Origin: an uncultured Prevotella sp.
Lineage (GTDB): Bacteria; Bacteroidota; Bacteroidia; Bacteroidales; Bacteroidaceae
Assembly: GCA_905236875.1 (NCBI GenBank)
Contig: CAJOQT010000038.1
Span: 1-40,731, forward strand
Length of the DNA: 40,731 nucleotides
Reading direction: 5' to 3'
Numbering within the stretch: position 1 is the stretch's first letter; the number at the start of each line of letters is the position of its first letter. Shown one piece after another: positions 7,545 to 15,090 of the stretch. Made by a program: the position numbers and the translations under genes. The notes below the pieces were generated by a model. The model worked only from the letters and a program-made list of their open reading frames with translations, was not told the DNA's origin and did no database searches.

Positions 7545-9671
7545 ATGCAGAAATCCCTGTCCGCACGGCTCACCTACCGCATCATGGCGGTGGTTCTGGT
7601 AATGATGACCATCATCACAGCTGTGGTGTATTTCACCGTCAGGGAGTATATGCTTGACGAAGCCAATGAGCGCTATCTGGGCTTTCTCCTCGAGAATCAT
7701 CAGGAGATACGACGCAAGCTGGCCGATGTCTATGTGGCTGCAGAAAACAATGTCCACGACATTGAGCGCGACATTGACAATCCCGACAAAATGTTCGAAC
7801 ACATGGAACGTATTGTCACGAAAAACCCTTCCATCGTCTGTTGCGCCTTGTTGTTCAAGCAAGACTATTATCCCGCAAAAGGCCGGGTCTTCGTACCTTG
7901 TGCCAGAAAGGACAAGGCAGATAGTATTATAGTGTCGAGGATTGACAGCACGTACAACAGCTACTTCTATAGAGAATGGTTTCAGAATCAGTTGAAGGCA
8001 GACAAAAGCGTCTGGACAATGCCCTACTTCGAGAGCCAGTTTTTCGCAGGCAACCAGGAACCGCGGCTGCTGACCACCTACGCCGTCCCTATCCACGACC
8101 ACGAAGGACACACCGTCGCTCTCCTTGCTGCCGACCTGTCGCTGGAATGGTTGAGAAACGAGCTCATGGATGATATCCAGGAGATAAATAGTCAATACGA
8201 GAAAGGACACAAGCACCAATCCTACTTCTTTATCATTGACCGGAAAGGCACCTACGTCATACATCCGAATAAGAAACTCATGCTGACACCTTTCGACGAG
8301 AAGGTTGGCAAAGAGATGTTGGCTCACCGGGGAACCTGCGTGACGGACGTTGACGGAGTAAAGTCAAGGCTATACTATCGCTCCTTCGAATACGTGAATT
8401 GGACGATGGTCATTGTGGCACCTGAAGACGTGATCATGGCTAACGCAAAGATTCTGAACATCATCATCCTGGCGGTGATGACGATAGGTCTGTTGGTCAT
8501 TTATCTGTTCTGTCGCCGCCAGATTAAAGAGATTGCCGACCCCTTTGCTGCACAGAAGGCTGCGGTTGACCGTGAGCTTACCATTGCCCATAACATCCAG
8601 ATGGCCCTGTTGCCAAAGCCGTTCCCCGAACATGCTGACATCGATCTCTATGCCACGCAGACACCTGCCCGCGATGTGGGAGGTGACCTTTACGACTATT
8701 TCGTGCATGAAGGCCGTCTCGTGTTCTGCATCGGTGATGTCAGTGGCAAGGGCGTACCTGCTGCCCTGTTGATGGCGGTGATGAGGTCTATGTTCCGTAG
8801 CGAAGCACGTCGTGCAGACAGTGCTGCCGATATCGTGGATGCCATGAACCGTAATCTCTGCGAAGAATATAAAGGCGGCGATTTTATTACCATGTTCGTG
8901 GGCATCCTCGACTTACAATCGGGCTGTCTTGACTATTGTAATGCAGGTCATGAGACTCCCCTCGTATCAGGCCACTTGTTGGATGTCAAGCGTAACCTGC
9001 CCGTGGGAGCACTCTCTGATTGGATTTATGAGGGTGAGCAGACGCAGTTGAAGCCTGGCGACATGCTGTTTCTTTATACCGATGGACTTAGTGAGGCCAA
9101 GAACGGTACTGGAGAGATGTTGGGCAGAAAGCACGTACAGCAACTCGCCAGCGGGCAAAGCACGGATGCGGCACAGCAATTGGTTGAGCTGATGGAGGCA
9201 GAGGTACACCGTCATGCGGGCGATGCTGAACAGAACGACGACATCACCATGCTGGCCATCAAGTGGCAGCCAAACCAAATAATGATGTCTGCCTCAATGG
9301 ATGAAATCTCTTGTATTGAACCATTCATGGCCCATGTCGTCAAACACGCTGGGATGGAAGGAAGGGAGGCCAACCGCCTCAGACTTGCTGTAGAGGAGGC
9401 TGTGGCAAATATCATCAATCACGGACATGCCACTGCCATAACACTTCATGCAACGGAGGAAGACAACCAGTTGGTGTTGACTATCGACGACGATGGACAG
9501 CCCTTTGATCCCACATTAGGTTCTCCTACAGACTTCTCTGTGCCAGCCGATGAGCGTCCTCCCGGAGGCCTGGGCATCGTGCTGATTCACAAGATGGCCG
9601 ACAGACTGGACTACCAGCGCATAGACGGACATAACATCCTGAAAATAGTGAAATTGTCAAATAGTAAATAG
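7545..9671 (+). CDS. Membrane sensor PP2C (SpoIIE-type) phosphatase fused to a C-terminal RsbW-like kinase domain
   Basis: 708 aa. Order: transmembrane helix (about 11-30); periplasmic sensor region of about 270 aa ending with FIIDRKGTYVIHPNK, typical of a double-CACHE ligand-binding domain; second helix (about 301-325); SpoIIE-type PP2C phosphatase with DVGGDLYD (D377-D384), GDVSGKG (397-403) and a late NDDITML metal site; then a GHKL ATPase domain with LRLAVEEAVANIINHG (about 612-627) and GGLGIVLIHKMAD. In partner switching, the phosphatase dephosphorylates a STAS antagonist and the RsbW-like kinase rephosphorylates it. Here both opposing activities sit in one polypeptide. The STAS substrate is encoded 12 nt downstream. 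The signal sensed is unknown; CACHE domains often bind small molecules such as amino or organic acids. Confidence 0.9.
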   Translation: MQKSLSARLTYRIMAVVLVMMTIITAVVYFTVREYMLDEANERYLGFLLENHQEIRRKLADVYVAAENNVHDIERDIDNPDKMFEHMERIVTKNPSIVCCALLFKQDYYPAKGRVFVPCARKDKADSIIVSRIDSTYNSYFYREWFQNQLKADKSVWTMPYFESQFFAGNQEPRLLTTYAVPIHDHEGHTVALLAADLSLEWLRNELMDDIQEINSQYEKGHKHQSYFFIIDRKGTYVIHPNKKLMLTPFDEKVGKEMLAHRGTCVTDVDGVKSRLYYRSFEYVNWTMVIVAPEDVIMANAKILNIIILAVMTIGLLVIYLFCRRQIKEIADPFAAQKAAVDRELTIAHNIQMALLPKPFPEHADIDLYATQTPARDVGGDLYDYFVHEGRLVFCIGDVSGKGVPAALLMAVMRSMFRSEARRADSAADIVDAMNRNLCEEYKGGDFITMFVGILDLQSGCLDYCNAGHETPLVSGHLLDVKRNLPVGALSDWIYEGEQTQLKPGDMLFLYTDGLSEAKNGTGEMLGRKHVQQLASGQSTDAAQQLVELMEAEVHRHAGDAEQNDDITMLAIKWQPNQIMMSASMDEISCIEPFMAHVVKHAGMEGREANRLRLAVEEAVANIINHGHATAITLHATEEDNQLVLTIDDDGQPFDPTLGSPTDFSVPADERPPGGLGIVLIHKMADRLDYQRIDGHNILKIVKLSNSK

Positions 9672-9683
9672 TTAAATAGAGTT

Positions 9684-9992
9684 ATGTTGAACATCACGAT
9701 GAACGAGCAAGAGGGCAGGCTCATAGCAGTCCTTGTAGGCGACCTTGACAATGCTGCCAGCAGTTTGGCAGAACGTGGTCTTGCACCAGTGTTTGAACGT
9801 ACAGACTGCGATGTGGTCATTGACTGTACGGAACTGAATTACATCTCCAGCAGCGGCCTGCGCATCGTACTTAACATCTTCAAGCATACCCGTAGCAACG
9901 GTCATAAGGCTATACTGAAGAGCTTGTCTGATGATGTGAAGGAGGTCTTTGATCTCAGTGGATTCCTACAGTTGTTCATCGTGGAGAAATAG
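9684..9992 (+). CDS. STAS-domain anti-sigma factor antagonist (RsbV/SpoIIAA-like)
   Basis: 102 aa, one STAS domain. The segment CTELNYISSSGLRIVLN (residues 48-64) matches the phosphorylation loop of RsbV and SpoIIAA; by position Ser56 is the likely phospho-acceptor, with Ser in place of the usual preceding Asp. It lies 12 nt after the phosphatase/kinase gene and 25 nt before an AraC-type gene, so all three are probably one operon. The expected role is a soluble switch that is dephosphorylated by the PP2C domain and phosphorylated by the kinase domain of its neighbour. No sigma factor partner is encoded here, so the output is open. Confidence 0.88.
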   Translation: MLNITMNEQEGRLIAVLVGDLDNAASSLAERGLAPVFERTDCDVVIDCTELNYISSSGLRIVLNIFKHTRSNGHKAILKSLSDDVKEVFDLSGFLQLFIVEK

Positions 9993-10016
9993 AATATAAT
10001 AGTTTAAAGCATACAG

Positions 10017-10574
10017 ATGGAAGAAGATATTAAAAAGTATCAGGAAGAAATAGCCATTCTGCGCAAAGAAGTAGAACGGCTGAAAAATGAGCTGATTCGT
10101 ATGGTAAGCCGCAACCTCGACCTGTCGGAACGTATGGAATGCGATGTTGATCTGCGACGTCGTACAGAGGTGGCGCGTGAAATCATGGAGGGTTTCGTCG
10201 AGCGGCAGCGTAATGCCGACCTGCAGGACGACGGTCAGCTGATGGCACTCATTGAGATGCGCTTGGAGAAGGAGAGACCTCATCTGCGCCCCGATTTCGA
10301 TGTGCGCGCACTGGCAGAGATGCTCGGGGTCTCGATGAAGAGGCTTTACCAGCTCTTCCGCAAACAGACCATCCATCGCACGCCAGAAGCTTTTATCGAC
10401 AACCTGCGCACGCTGACTGCCCTGCGACTGCTGCGCGAAAAGCCCAACTATACCATTGCCGTCATTGCCGAGGAGGCTGGCTTCTCGAATGTGCGTACGT
10501 TGCAACGCCGTATTCAGGATGCCATCGGCATGAGTCCCGTTGAATACAGGCTGATGATAACCCGCGACTTATAG
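10017..10574 (+). CDS. AraC-type DNA-binding protein with N-terminal coiled coil
   Basis: 185 aa. Residues 1-40 (KKYQEEIAILRKEVERLKNEL) form a heptad-patterned coiled coil, likely for dimerisation or partner binding. Residues about 95-180 hold two helix-turn-helix units: VRALAEMLGVSMKRLYQLFRK and IAVIAEEAGFSNVRTLQRRIQDAIGMSPVEYR, which match the AraC/XylS signature. There is no sugar-binding or receiver domain. As the last gene of the PP2C-STAS operon it may be the transcriptional output of the switch, standing in for a sigma factor; that link is inference from gene order. Confidence 0.82.
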   Translation: MEEDIKKYQEEIAILRKEVERLKNELIRMVSRNLDLSERMECDVDLRRRTEVAREIMEGFVERQRNADLQDDGQLMALIEMRLEKERPHLRPDFDVRALAEMLGVSMKRLYQLFRKQTIHRTPEAFIDNLRTLTALRLLREKPNYTIAVIAEEAGFSNVRTLQRRIQDAIGMSPVEYRLMITRDL

Positions 10575-10584
10575 GAAAATGTGC

Positions 10585-11235
10585 TTATAGATAGTCTATC
10601 AGCACGTCCCATACAGCAACAATATGGCAGATAGAGCCTGCCAGCACGAAGAAATGAAAGACCGTATGCATGTATTTCTTCTTGTTGATGCTATAGAAGA
10701 CGGCTCCTGTGATATAACAGACACCCTCGGCAATAAGCCAGGAAACGGCGATGGTACTGACGGTATCAAGCAAAGGCTTGAAGGCTGCCAGTACGCTGAG
10801 TCCCATGCCGACAAAGCAGAATGTTTCGATATTGGAGTGTTGCTTTAGTTTGATGAAGCTAATCGTGGTGCCTGCGATGGCACACAGCCATACGAATGCA
10901 AACAGTCCCCATCCCCAATAGGCCTGTTGGCGTAGGGCAATCAGCGTGATGGGTGAATAAGAACCTGCGATGTGCCAGTAGATTGCTGCATGATCCCACT
11001 TACGGAAACGCTCACGCCATTTGGAACGCTGATTCACAGCATGATAAACCGTAGAAGCTATGTAGCTGCCAAGCATGCCAAACAAATAAAGCGAGACACC
11101 AAGACGTGCCCAACCGTTCTCACCTTGAAAGCACATGACGATGAATACTATGCCGAAAGCGACACCAATAATAATGCCTCCAGCATGTGACCATGAGTTC
11201 CAGTACTCTTCTTTCTTTGAATAGTGAATGCCCAT
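10585..11235 (-). CDS. HlyIII/PAQR-family membrane protein
   Basis: About 216 aa and seven hydrophobic segments. The family's histidine and aspartate positions are visible: WSHAGG near the N-terminus, STVYHA, KWDHAAIYWHIAGSYSPI, and HTVFHFFVLAGS near the C-terminus. HlyIII-type proteins are inner-membrane proteins related to adiponectin receptors, possibly metal-dependent hydrolases; the haemolysin name is historical. I chose the ATG at 11235 (MGIHYSKKEEYWNSW) because family members begin just before YSxxEE. An in-frame ATG at 11271 would add 12 residues. The gene ends only 10 nt from the convergent AraC-type gene and may be read from the tRNA promoter upstream. Confidence 0.85.
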   Translation of the reverse strand: MGIHYSKKEEYWNSWSHAGGIIIGVAFGIVFIVMCFQGENGWARLGVSLYLFGMLGSYIASTVYHAVNQRSKWRERFRKWDHAAIYWHIAGSYSPITLIALRQQAYWGWGLFAFVWLCAIAGTTISFIKLKQHSNIETFCFVGMGLSVLAAFKPLLDTVSTIAVSWLIAEGVCYITGAVFYSINKKKYMHTVFHFFVLAGSICHIVAVWDVLIDYL

Positions 11236-11299
11236 ACGTCCTGTAATAAACAGAAAGATACGAAAACCCATTTGTGTTCTCGTATCTTCACATCGTGCG

Positions 11300-11373
11300 T
11301 GGACCAGCCAGGGCTTGAACCTGGGACCTCCAGATTATGAGTCTGTTGCTCTAACCAACTGAGCTACAAGTCC
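11300..11373 (-). tRNA. tRNA with anticodon CAU (Met, or Ile2 if lysidine-modified)
   Basis: On the minus strand a 74-nt cloverleaf folds: acceptor GGACTTG with CTGGTCC (one U-U mismatch), D arm GCTCAGTTGGTTAGAGC, anticodon loop CTCATAA (anticodon CAT), T arm CCAGGTTCAAGCCCTGG, discriminator A. The 3' CCA is not encoded. The sequence alone does not safely separate elongator Met from tRNA-Ile(k2CAU); an initiator tRNA is unlikely. Confidence 0.93.
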
Positions 11374-11394
11374 AGTTTCGCGGTTTTTACGCCG

Positions 11395-11425
11395 CAAAGG
11401 TACGAATAAGTGAGGAAACAACCAA
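11395..11425 (-). promoter_or_regulatory. tRNA promoter, TTG - 20 nt - TACCTTTG
   Basis: On the minus strand TTG (11423-11425) is followed 20 nt later by TACCTTTG (11402-11395). The 20 bases at 11395-11414 recur exactly at two other places (38966 and 39055), also as promoter -7 regions. Confidence 0.8.
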
Positions 11426-11482
11426 ATTTTTTTGATTTTTTTCGCGAAATAGTGAAGCTGTCACAGTTGCTGTGAGGTGTTG

Positions 11483-12136
11483 TCACAGGTAGAAGATACC
11501 TTCTGGTCCCATATTGAACAGCAGGTCAAGGATGCTGAGGTTGGGTAAAAAGCCATGCTTATGGGCAAACACCTGATAGTAAGGACGCGGCTGAAAGTCC
11601 ATATCGGTCATAGGATGCTTGGGACTGATAGCCATGCGGAGGTCGGATAATCCGACGGGCAAACCGTCGGACATAGTAGATAGGAGGGAAGAGGCTCCGT
11701 CGGACACTGTGGGTAGGAAGTCTGTCGTGGGTTCTACGTGGGGATGGATGTCGAGGAGTCCGCAAACGGTCTGTATGATCTCGAAGTTGAAGTCGTACAG
11801 GAAGGTGTAGTCGCGTTCGAAGAATGGCCGCAGGTCGTCAGCGTAGTATTCGAAGAACGGACTCTCACTGTATGCGGACTGTAGCGCGTTCCAGTGTACG
11901 CGCCGCCAGGAGCCGTGGTTGCTGATGCGGATATCTTTTATAGAGGTTGGGAGGGGACTGTGCTCTACGGGTACGGTGAGTGCCTGAATGCCGTTGGTGG
12001 TGGCAATGACACAACGATTGCGGTAGGTCTGCTTGACAAAGGACTCGCAGGCTTCCAGCAACACCCGTTCACTGCGGTACAGCTTCTGATACCACTGTAT
12101 GGGTCCGAAGAAAGTGGTGGAAAGGAGAACCGTCAT
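11483..12136 (-). CDS. WbqC-like family protein
   Basis: 217 aa from the ATG at 12136 (MTVLLSTTFFGPIQWYQKL). The opening STTFFGPIQWY and the later NRCVIATTNGIQALTVPV, with ISNHGSWRRVHWNALQSAY and PFFEYYADDLRPFF, match the WbqC family, often linked to O-antigen or glycolipid sugar modification. A longer reading up to 12217 would overlap the preceding gene by 58 nt, so the internal ATG, 23 nt after that gene's stop, is preferred. It is the last of four same-strand genes after dapB, lepB and the lepB-like gene. Biochemical function is not established for this family. Confidence 0.82.
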   Translation of the reverse strand: MTVLLSTTFFGPIQWYQKLYRSERVLLEACESFVKQTYRNRCVIATTNGIQALTVPVEHSPLPTSIKDIRISNHGSWRRVHWNALQSAYSESPFFEYYADDLRPFFERDYTFLYDFNFEIIQTVCGLLDIHPHVEPTTDFLPTVSDGASSLLSTMSDGLPVGLSDLRMAISPKHPMTDMDFQPRPYYQVFAHKHGFLPNLSILDLLFNMGPEGIFYL

Positions 12137-12159
12137 AGGGCTTTGCTTTCTCTTATTGC

Positions 12160-12726
12160 TCAATTCTCTTGAAAGCCACAGATTGCCAGAAAACGGTCCT
12201 TCCGCCAGCCACTCCATAAGGGCTGTTCCGGGTCGTGGCTATATATAATAAGGAACGCACGACCGATGATATGGTCTTCAGGGATTAAGAGAGGAGTCCT
12301 GCCAAAGGGAGACCTGCCTATAGGTTCCATGAGGTAATAGTCGGCATCGTCGCAGGCGGCACGACTGGGTATCACCAGCCATTTGCCGCCAGTCTTAATG
12401 CTGTCGCCAGGCATGTTCTTACAACGCAGGAAAAGTACATGTCGGTCATCGACAGCCGACTGCAAGGTGTCTGTGGGGTCATTGACAGCAACAACATCAC
12501 CACGTTCTACAGGCTGTCGCCACAGTCGGCTATAATGCATGAAGTGATTGCCACCGACGCGCAGGCCATAACTCCAGCGGTTGACCATCACGCGGTCGCC
12601 AGCCATGAAATAGGGCATCAGAGCCTGACCTTCAACACCATAGATGGTCACTACCGTAGCCCTGATTAGCAGCATCACCACAATGGCGATGGCCAAGGCA
12701 AGGAGCGTCTTCAGGGTGCTGCGCAT
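12160..12726 (-). CDS. Signal peptidase I-like (S26) protein lacking the catalytic Ser and Lys
   Basis: 188 aa with an N-terminal membrane helix (about 5-28) and an S26 fold. Where active enzymes have SxSMxPT, this one reads GVEGQALMPYFMAGDRV: the nucleophile position is Ala35 and the next residue Leu36. Where the general-base Lys precedes R-x-VGLPGD, it reads LFLRCKNMPGDSI, with Leu100 at the Lys position (Lys103 is nearby). The GDNRxNSxDSR box is replaced by PIGRSPFGRTPLLIPEDHIIGRA. The scaffold is therefore kept but both catalytic residues are lost. It lies 22 nt after active lepB and just before the WbqC-like gene. It may act as a partner or regulator of LepB; that is inference. Confidence 0.82.
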   Translation of the reverse strand: MRSTLKTLLALAIAIVVMLLIRATVVTIYGVEGQALMPYFMAGDRVMVNRWSYGLRVGGNHFMHYSRLWRQPVERGDVVAVNDPTDTLQSAVDDRHVLFLRCKNMPGDSIKTGGKWLVIPSRAACDDADYYLMEPIGRSPFGRTPLLIPEDHIIGRAFLIIYSHDPEQPLWSGWRKDRFLAICGFQEN

Positions 12727-12748
12727 AAATAAACCTCAAATCTCAAAC

Positions 12749-14182
12749 CTACTTGATATTATCTACCAAACGGAAGAGACGTCTCCAGCGTATGCCGCCG
12801 AAGCCTCCACGGTCTGGGTCGGAACTCCACCAGATAAAGATAGGTTTACCTACGATATGGTCTTCAGGAACAAATCCCCAGTAGCGGGAATCGGCAGAGT
12901 TATGACGGTTGTCACCCATCATCCAGTAGTAGTCCATCTTGAAGGTATAGCTGTCTGTCTGCTGGTCGTTGATAAAGATCTTACCGTTGCGAACCTCCAG
13001 TTTGTTGCCTTCGTAAGCACGGATGCAACGCTCATAGATGGGCAGGTTGTCGAGATTAAGTTTGATGGCCTCGCCCTTCTTGGGAATCCACACAGGACCG
13101 TAGTTGTCGCGTGTCCAGTGTTTGTTGCCGTTCAAGGGATAGATGTCCCATTCGTCGGCATTAGTATTGATCTCAATACTCTCCACGAGATCCTTGCGTT
13201 TTGACAAGACACTTGCGGTGTGATTAGTCATCGGCATGTAGCCGGTGGCATTCAGGATGGATATCTCCTCATTGGTAATGCCGAGTTCTTCAATCAGTTC
13301 CTCTGGCAGATGCAGGTTCTGTGGCTTTACCCAGTAGGTATATTGCACGTTGTCGGGTTCTTTGTTTGGCTTGCCGTCCAGAATCACTACACGGTTTCTG
13401 ATTTCGAGTGTTTGTCCTGGCAGTCCGACGCAACGCTTGACATAGTTCTCACGACGGTCGGTAGGACGGGTCATGATGTCGCCATAAACGCCCGGGTTGT
13501 TGTATATCTGTTCGCGTCCCAGCTGATAAACCTGCTGGTAGAACTTCAGGCGATGCTCCGCATCCATCGTGTTTGGGTTCGGACGATTGGGATATGCCTG
13601 ATAGCCCAGACCGTAACACAGCCGGTAGAAGTCGTCTGCCTGATACGACGGATTTGAACACAAAGTATCACCTGACGGATAGTTAAATACCACGATGTCG
13701 TTCAGCTCCACCTTGCCGAAGCCCTTGACGCGGCGGTAGTCCCAGTGGGGCCACTCGATATAGCTCTTGCACTCGATGACGGGCAGTGTGTGCTGTGTCA
13801 ATGGCATGGTGAGCGGCGTCTCAGGAATACGCGGTCCATACGACACTTTCGAAACGAACAGGTAGTCGCCGGTCAGCAATGATTTTTCCAAAGAGCTGGA
13901 TGGGATGACATAGTTCTGGAAGAAGAACAGGTTGATGAAATAGACGGCTATTAGTGCAAATACCAGTGCATCGACCCATGACATGATGAAGCGAACAGGT
14001 CCTTCGGACTCGCGCCACCACTGCCACTTGATTTTCTTTGTGATGTAGATGTCGAAGATAAAAGGTACGACGAGCAGTCCCCACCAGCTCTCTACCCAAT
14101 AGAGGAACAGCAGGTATAGTACGAGGACGACGAGGAACTTCGCCCATTGCTTCTTCATATTCAGTTGATTCTTTTCTCTCAT
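12749..14182 (-). CDS. lepB: Signal peptidase I, long Bacteroidetes form
   Basis: 477 aa from the ATG at 14182. Two or three hydrophobic segments come first (FLVVLVLYLLFLYWVESWWG and ALVFALIAVYFINLFFF). The catalytic box IPSSSLEKSLLTGD follows, with nucleophile Ser97, then YVKRCVGLPGQ with general-base Lys249, and the C-terminal box GDNRHNSADSRYWGFVPEDHIVGK. It cleaves signal peptides of exported proteins at the outer face of the inner membrane. The stretch between the Ser and Lys boxes is long, as usual in Bacteroidetes LepB. Reading upstream of 14182 would run into dapB and adds no conserved sequence, so that extension is rejected. It probably shares a transcript with dapB. Confidence 0.93.
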   Translation of the reverse strand: MREKNQLNMKKQWAKFLVVLVLYLLFLYWVESWWGLLVVPFIFDIYITKKIKWQWWRESEGPVRFIMSWVDALVFALIAVYFINLFFFQNYVIPSSSLEKSLLTGDYLFVSKVSYGPRIPETPLTMPLTQHTLPVIECKSYIEWPHWDYRRVKGFGKVELNDIVVFNYPSGDTLCSNPSYQADDFYRLCYGLGYQAYPNRPNPNTMDAEHRLKFYQQVYQLGREQIYNNPGVYGDIMTRPTDRRENYVKRCVGLPGQTLEIRNRVVILDGKPNKEPDNVQYTYWVKPQNLHLPEELIEELGITNEEISILNATGYMPMTNHTASVLSKRKDLVESIEINTNADEWDIYPLNGNKHWTRDNYGPVWIPKKGEAIKLNLDNLPIYERCIRAYEGNKLEVRNGKIFINDQQTDSYTFKMDYYWMMGDNRHNSADSRYWGFVPEDHIVGKPIFIWWSSDPDRGGFGGIRWRRLFRLVDNIK

Positions 14183-14225
14183 GTTATTTGTTTTTTTATG
14201 ATGAGCCTTATGGGGCTTATGGGTT

Positions 14226-14939
14226 TTAGAATTTAAACATATCGCTGATGGTGAGCAGGCCTTCGTGTTCTTTGGTAAACTCTGCTGCCAATACAGCTCC
14301 CAATGCGAAACCCTTGCGGCTATGAGCATCGTGAGTAATCGTGATAAGATCGGCATCGGAGTCATAGCGTATGGTATGAATACCAGGTACTTCACCACGG
14401 CGGATATGGTCAATGCGCAGCAATTGTGGATCGGTGGTATCTTCTGCCCAACCCTCTAAACGGTCGATGTTTGCCACAATCTCCTCACCCAGTGTGATAG
14501 CAGTACCACTCGGATGGTCGAGTTTATGTACATGATGTGTCTCTTCCATCTCCACGTTATATTGTGGAAAGTTGTTCATGATCTTGGCAAGATAACGGTT
14601 GACGGCTGAGAAGATGGCAACGCCGATGCTGAAGTTCGAAGCCCAGAAGAGGGTCTGACCATTGGCACATGCCTGTCTTACGTCTTCACCGTGTTCATTC
14701 ATCCAACCAGTAGAGCCGCTGACAACTTTCACTCCTTTCGCCCATGCCTTCAAGTAATTACCATAAGCGACCTGTGGAGCAGTAAACTCAATCGCAACAT
14801 CAGCAGAGGCAAAGGCCTCGCTTTCGAAGTCTTCCTGGTTGTCAATATCAATGATACTTACAATCTCATGGCCACGTTCAAGGGCAATCTGTTCAATCAT
14901 CTTACCCATCTTGCCGTAGCCGATTAATGCAATCTTCAT
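14226..14939 (-). CDS. dapB: 4-hydroxy-tetrahydrodipicolinate reductase
   Basis: 237 aa. The N-terminus MKIALIGYGKMGKMIE is the dinucleotide-binding loop of DapB, and EETHHVHKLDHPSGTA is the catalytic signature, with the His pair and Lys that bind the cyclic substrate. The enzyme reduces hydroxy-tetrahydrodipicolinate with NAD(P)H in the lysine and diaminopimelate pathway, in the cytoplasm. Length and order are normal for the Bacteroidetes form. It is the first gene of a minus-strand run with lepB, the lepB-like gene and the WbqC-like gene, driven by the promoter at 14963-14992. Confidence 0.95.
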   Translation of the reverse strand: MKIALIGYGKMGKMIEQIALERGHEIVSIIDIDNQEDFESEAFASADVAIEFTAPQVAYGNYLKAWAKGVKVVSGSTGWMNEHGEDVRQACANGQTLFWASNFSIGVAIFSAVNRYLAKIMNNFPQYNVEMEETHHVHKLDHPSGTAITLGEEIVANIDRLEGWAEDTTDPQLLRIDHIRRGEVPGIHTIRYDSDADLITITHDAHSRKGFALGAVLAAEFTKEHEGLLTISDMFKF

Positions 14940-14962
14940 ATTCCTTTTGAATTAAAACGCTG

Positions 14963-14992
14963 CAAAGGTAATAATTAATTATCAATTATCAA
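14963..14992 (-). promoter_or_regulatory. dapB promoter, TTG - 19 nt - TACCTTTG
   Basis: On the minus strand TACCTTTG occupies 14970-14963 and the TTG lies at 14992-14990, inside the heptamer repeat array. Confidence 0.7.
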
Positions 14993-15010
14993 TTATCAAT
15001 TATCAATTAT
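14977..15010. repeat. Tandem heptamer array (AATTATC, four full units plus a partial)
   Basis: Units at 14977-14983, 14984-14990, 14991-14997 and 14998-15004, then AATTAT. Each unit carries one TTG on the minus strand, and the array covers the -33 region of the dapB promoter. Confidence 0.9.
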
Positions 15011-15090
15011 TATGGTTTATCTACCTTATTTCGAAATGTCGTTCATTAGCATACGAGTGACAGCATGGGCTGTCTGTATTAACGAAGATA

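Noticed and set aside
9684..10574. Sigma-B operon
   Set aside because: Phosphatase, kinase and STAS parts are present but no sigma factor; the third gene is AraC-type.
14183..14413. N-terminal extension of LepB by 77 residues
   Set aside because: It is the shadow of dapB and the intergenic region; LepB homology starts after 14182.
14977..15010. CRISPR array
   Set aside because: Repeats are seven bases with no spacers and no cas genes nearby; it is a simple tandem repeat.
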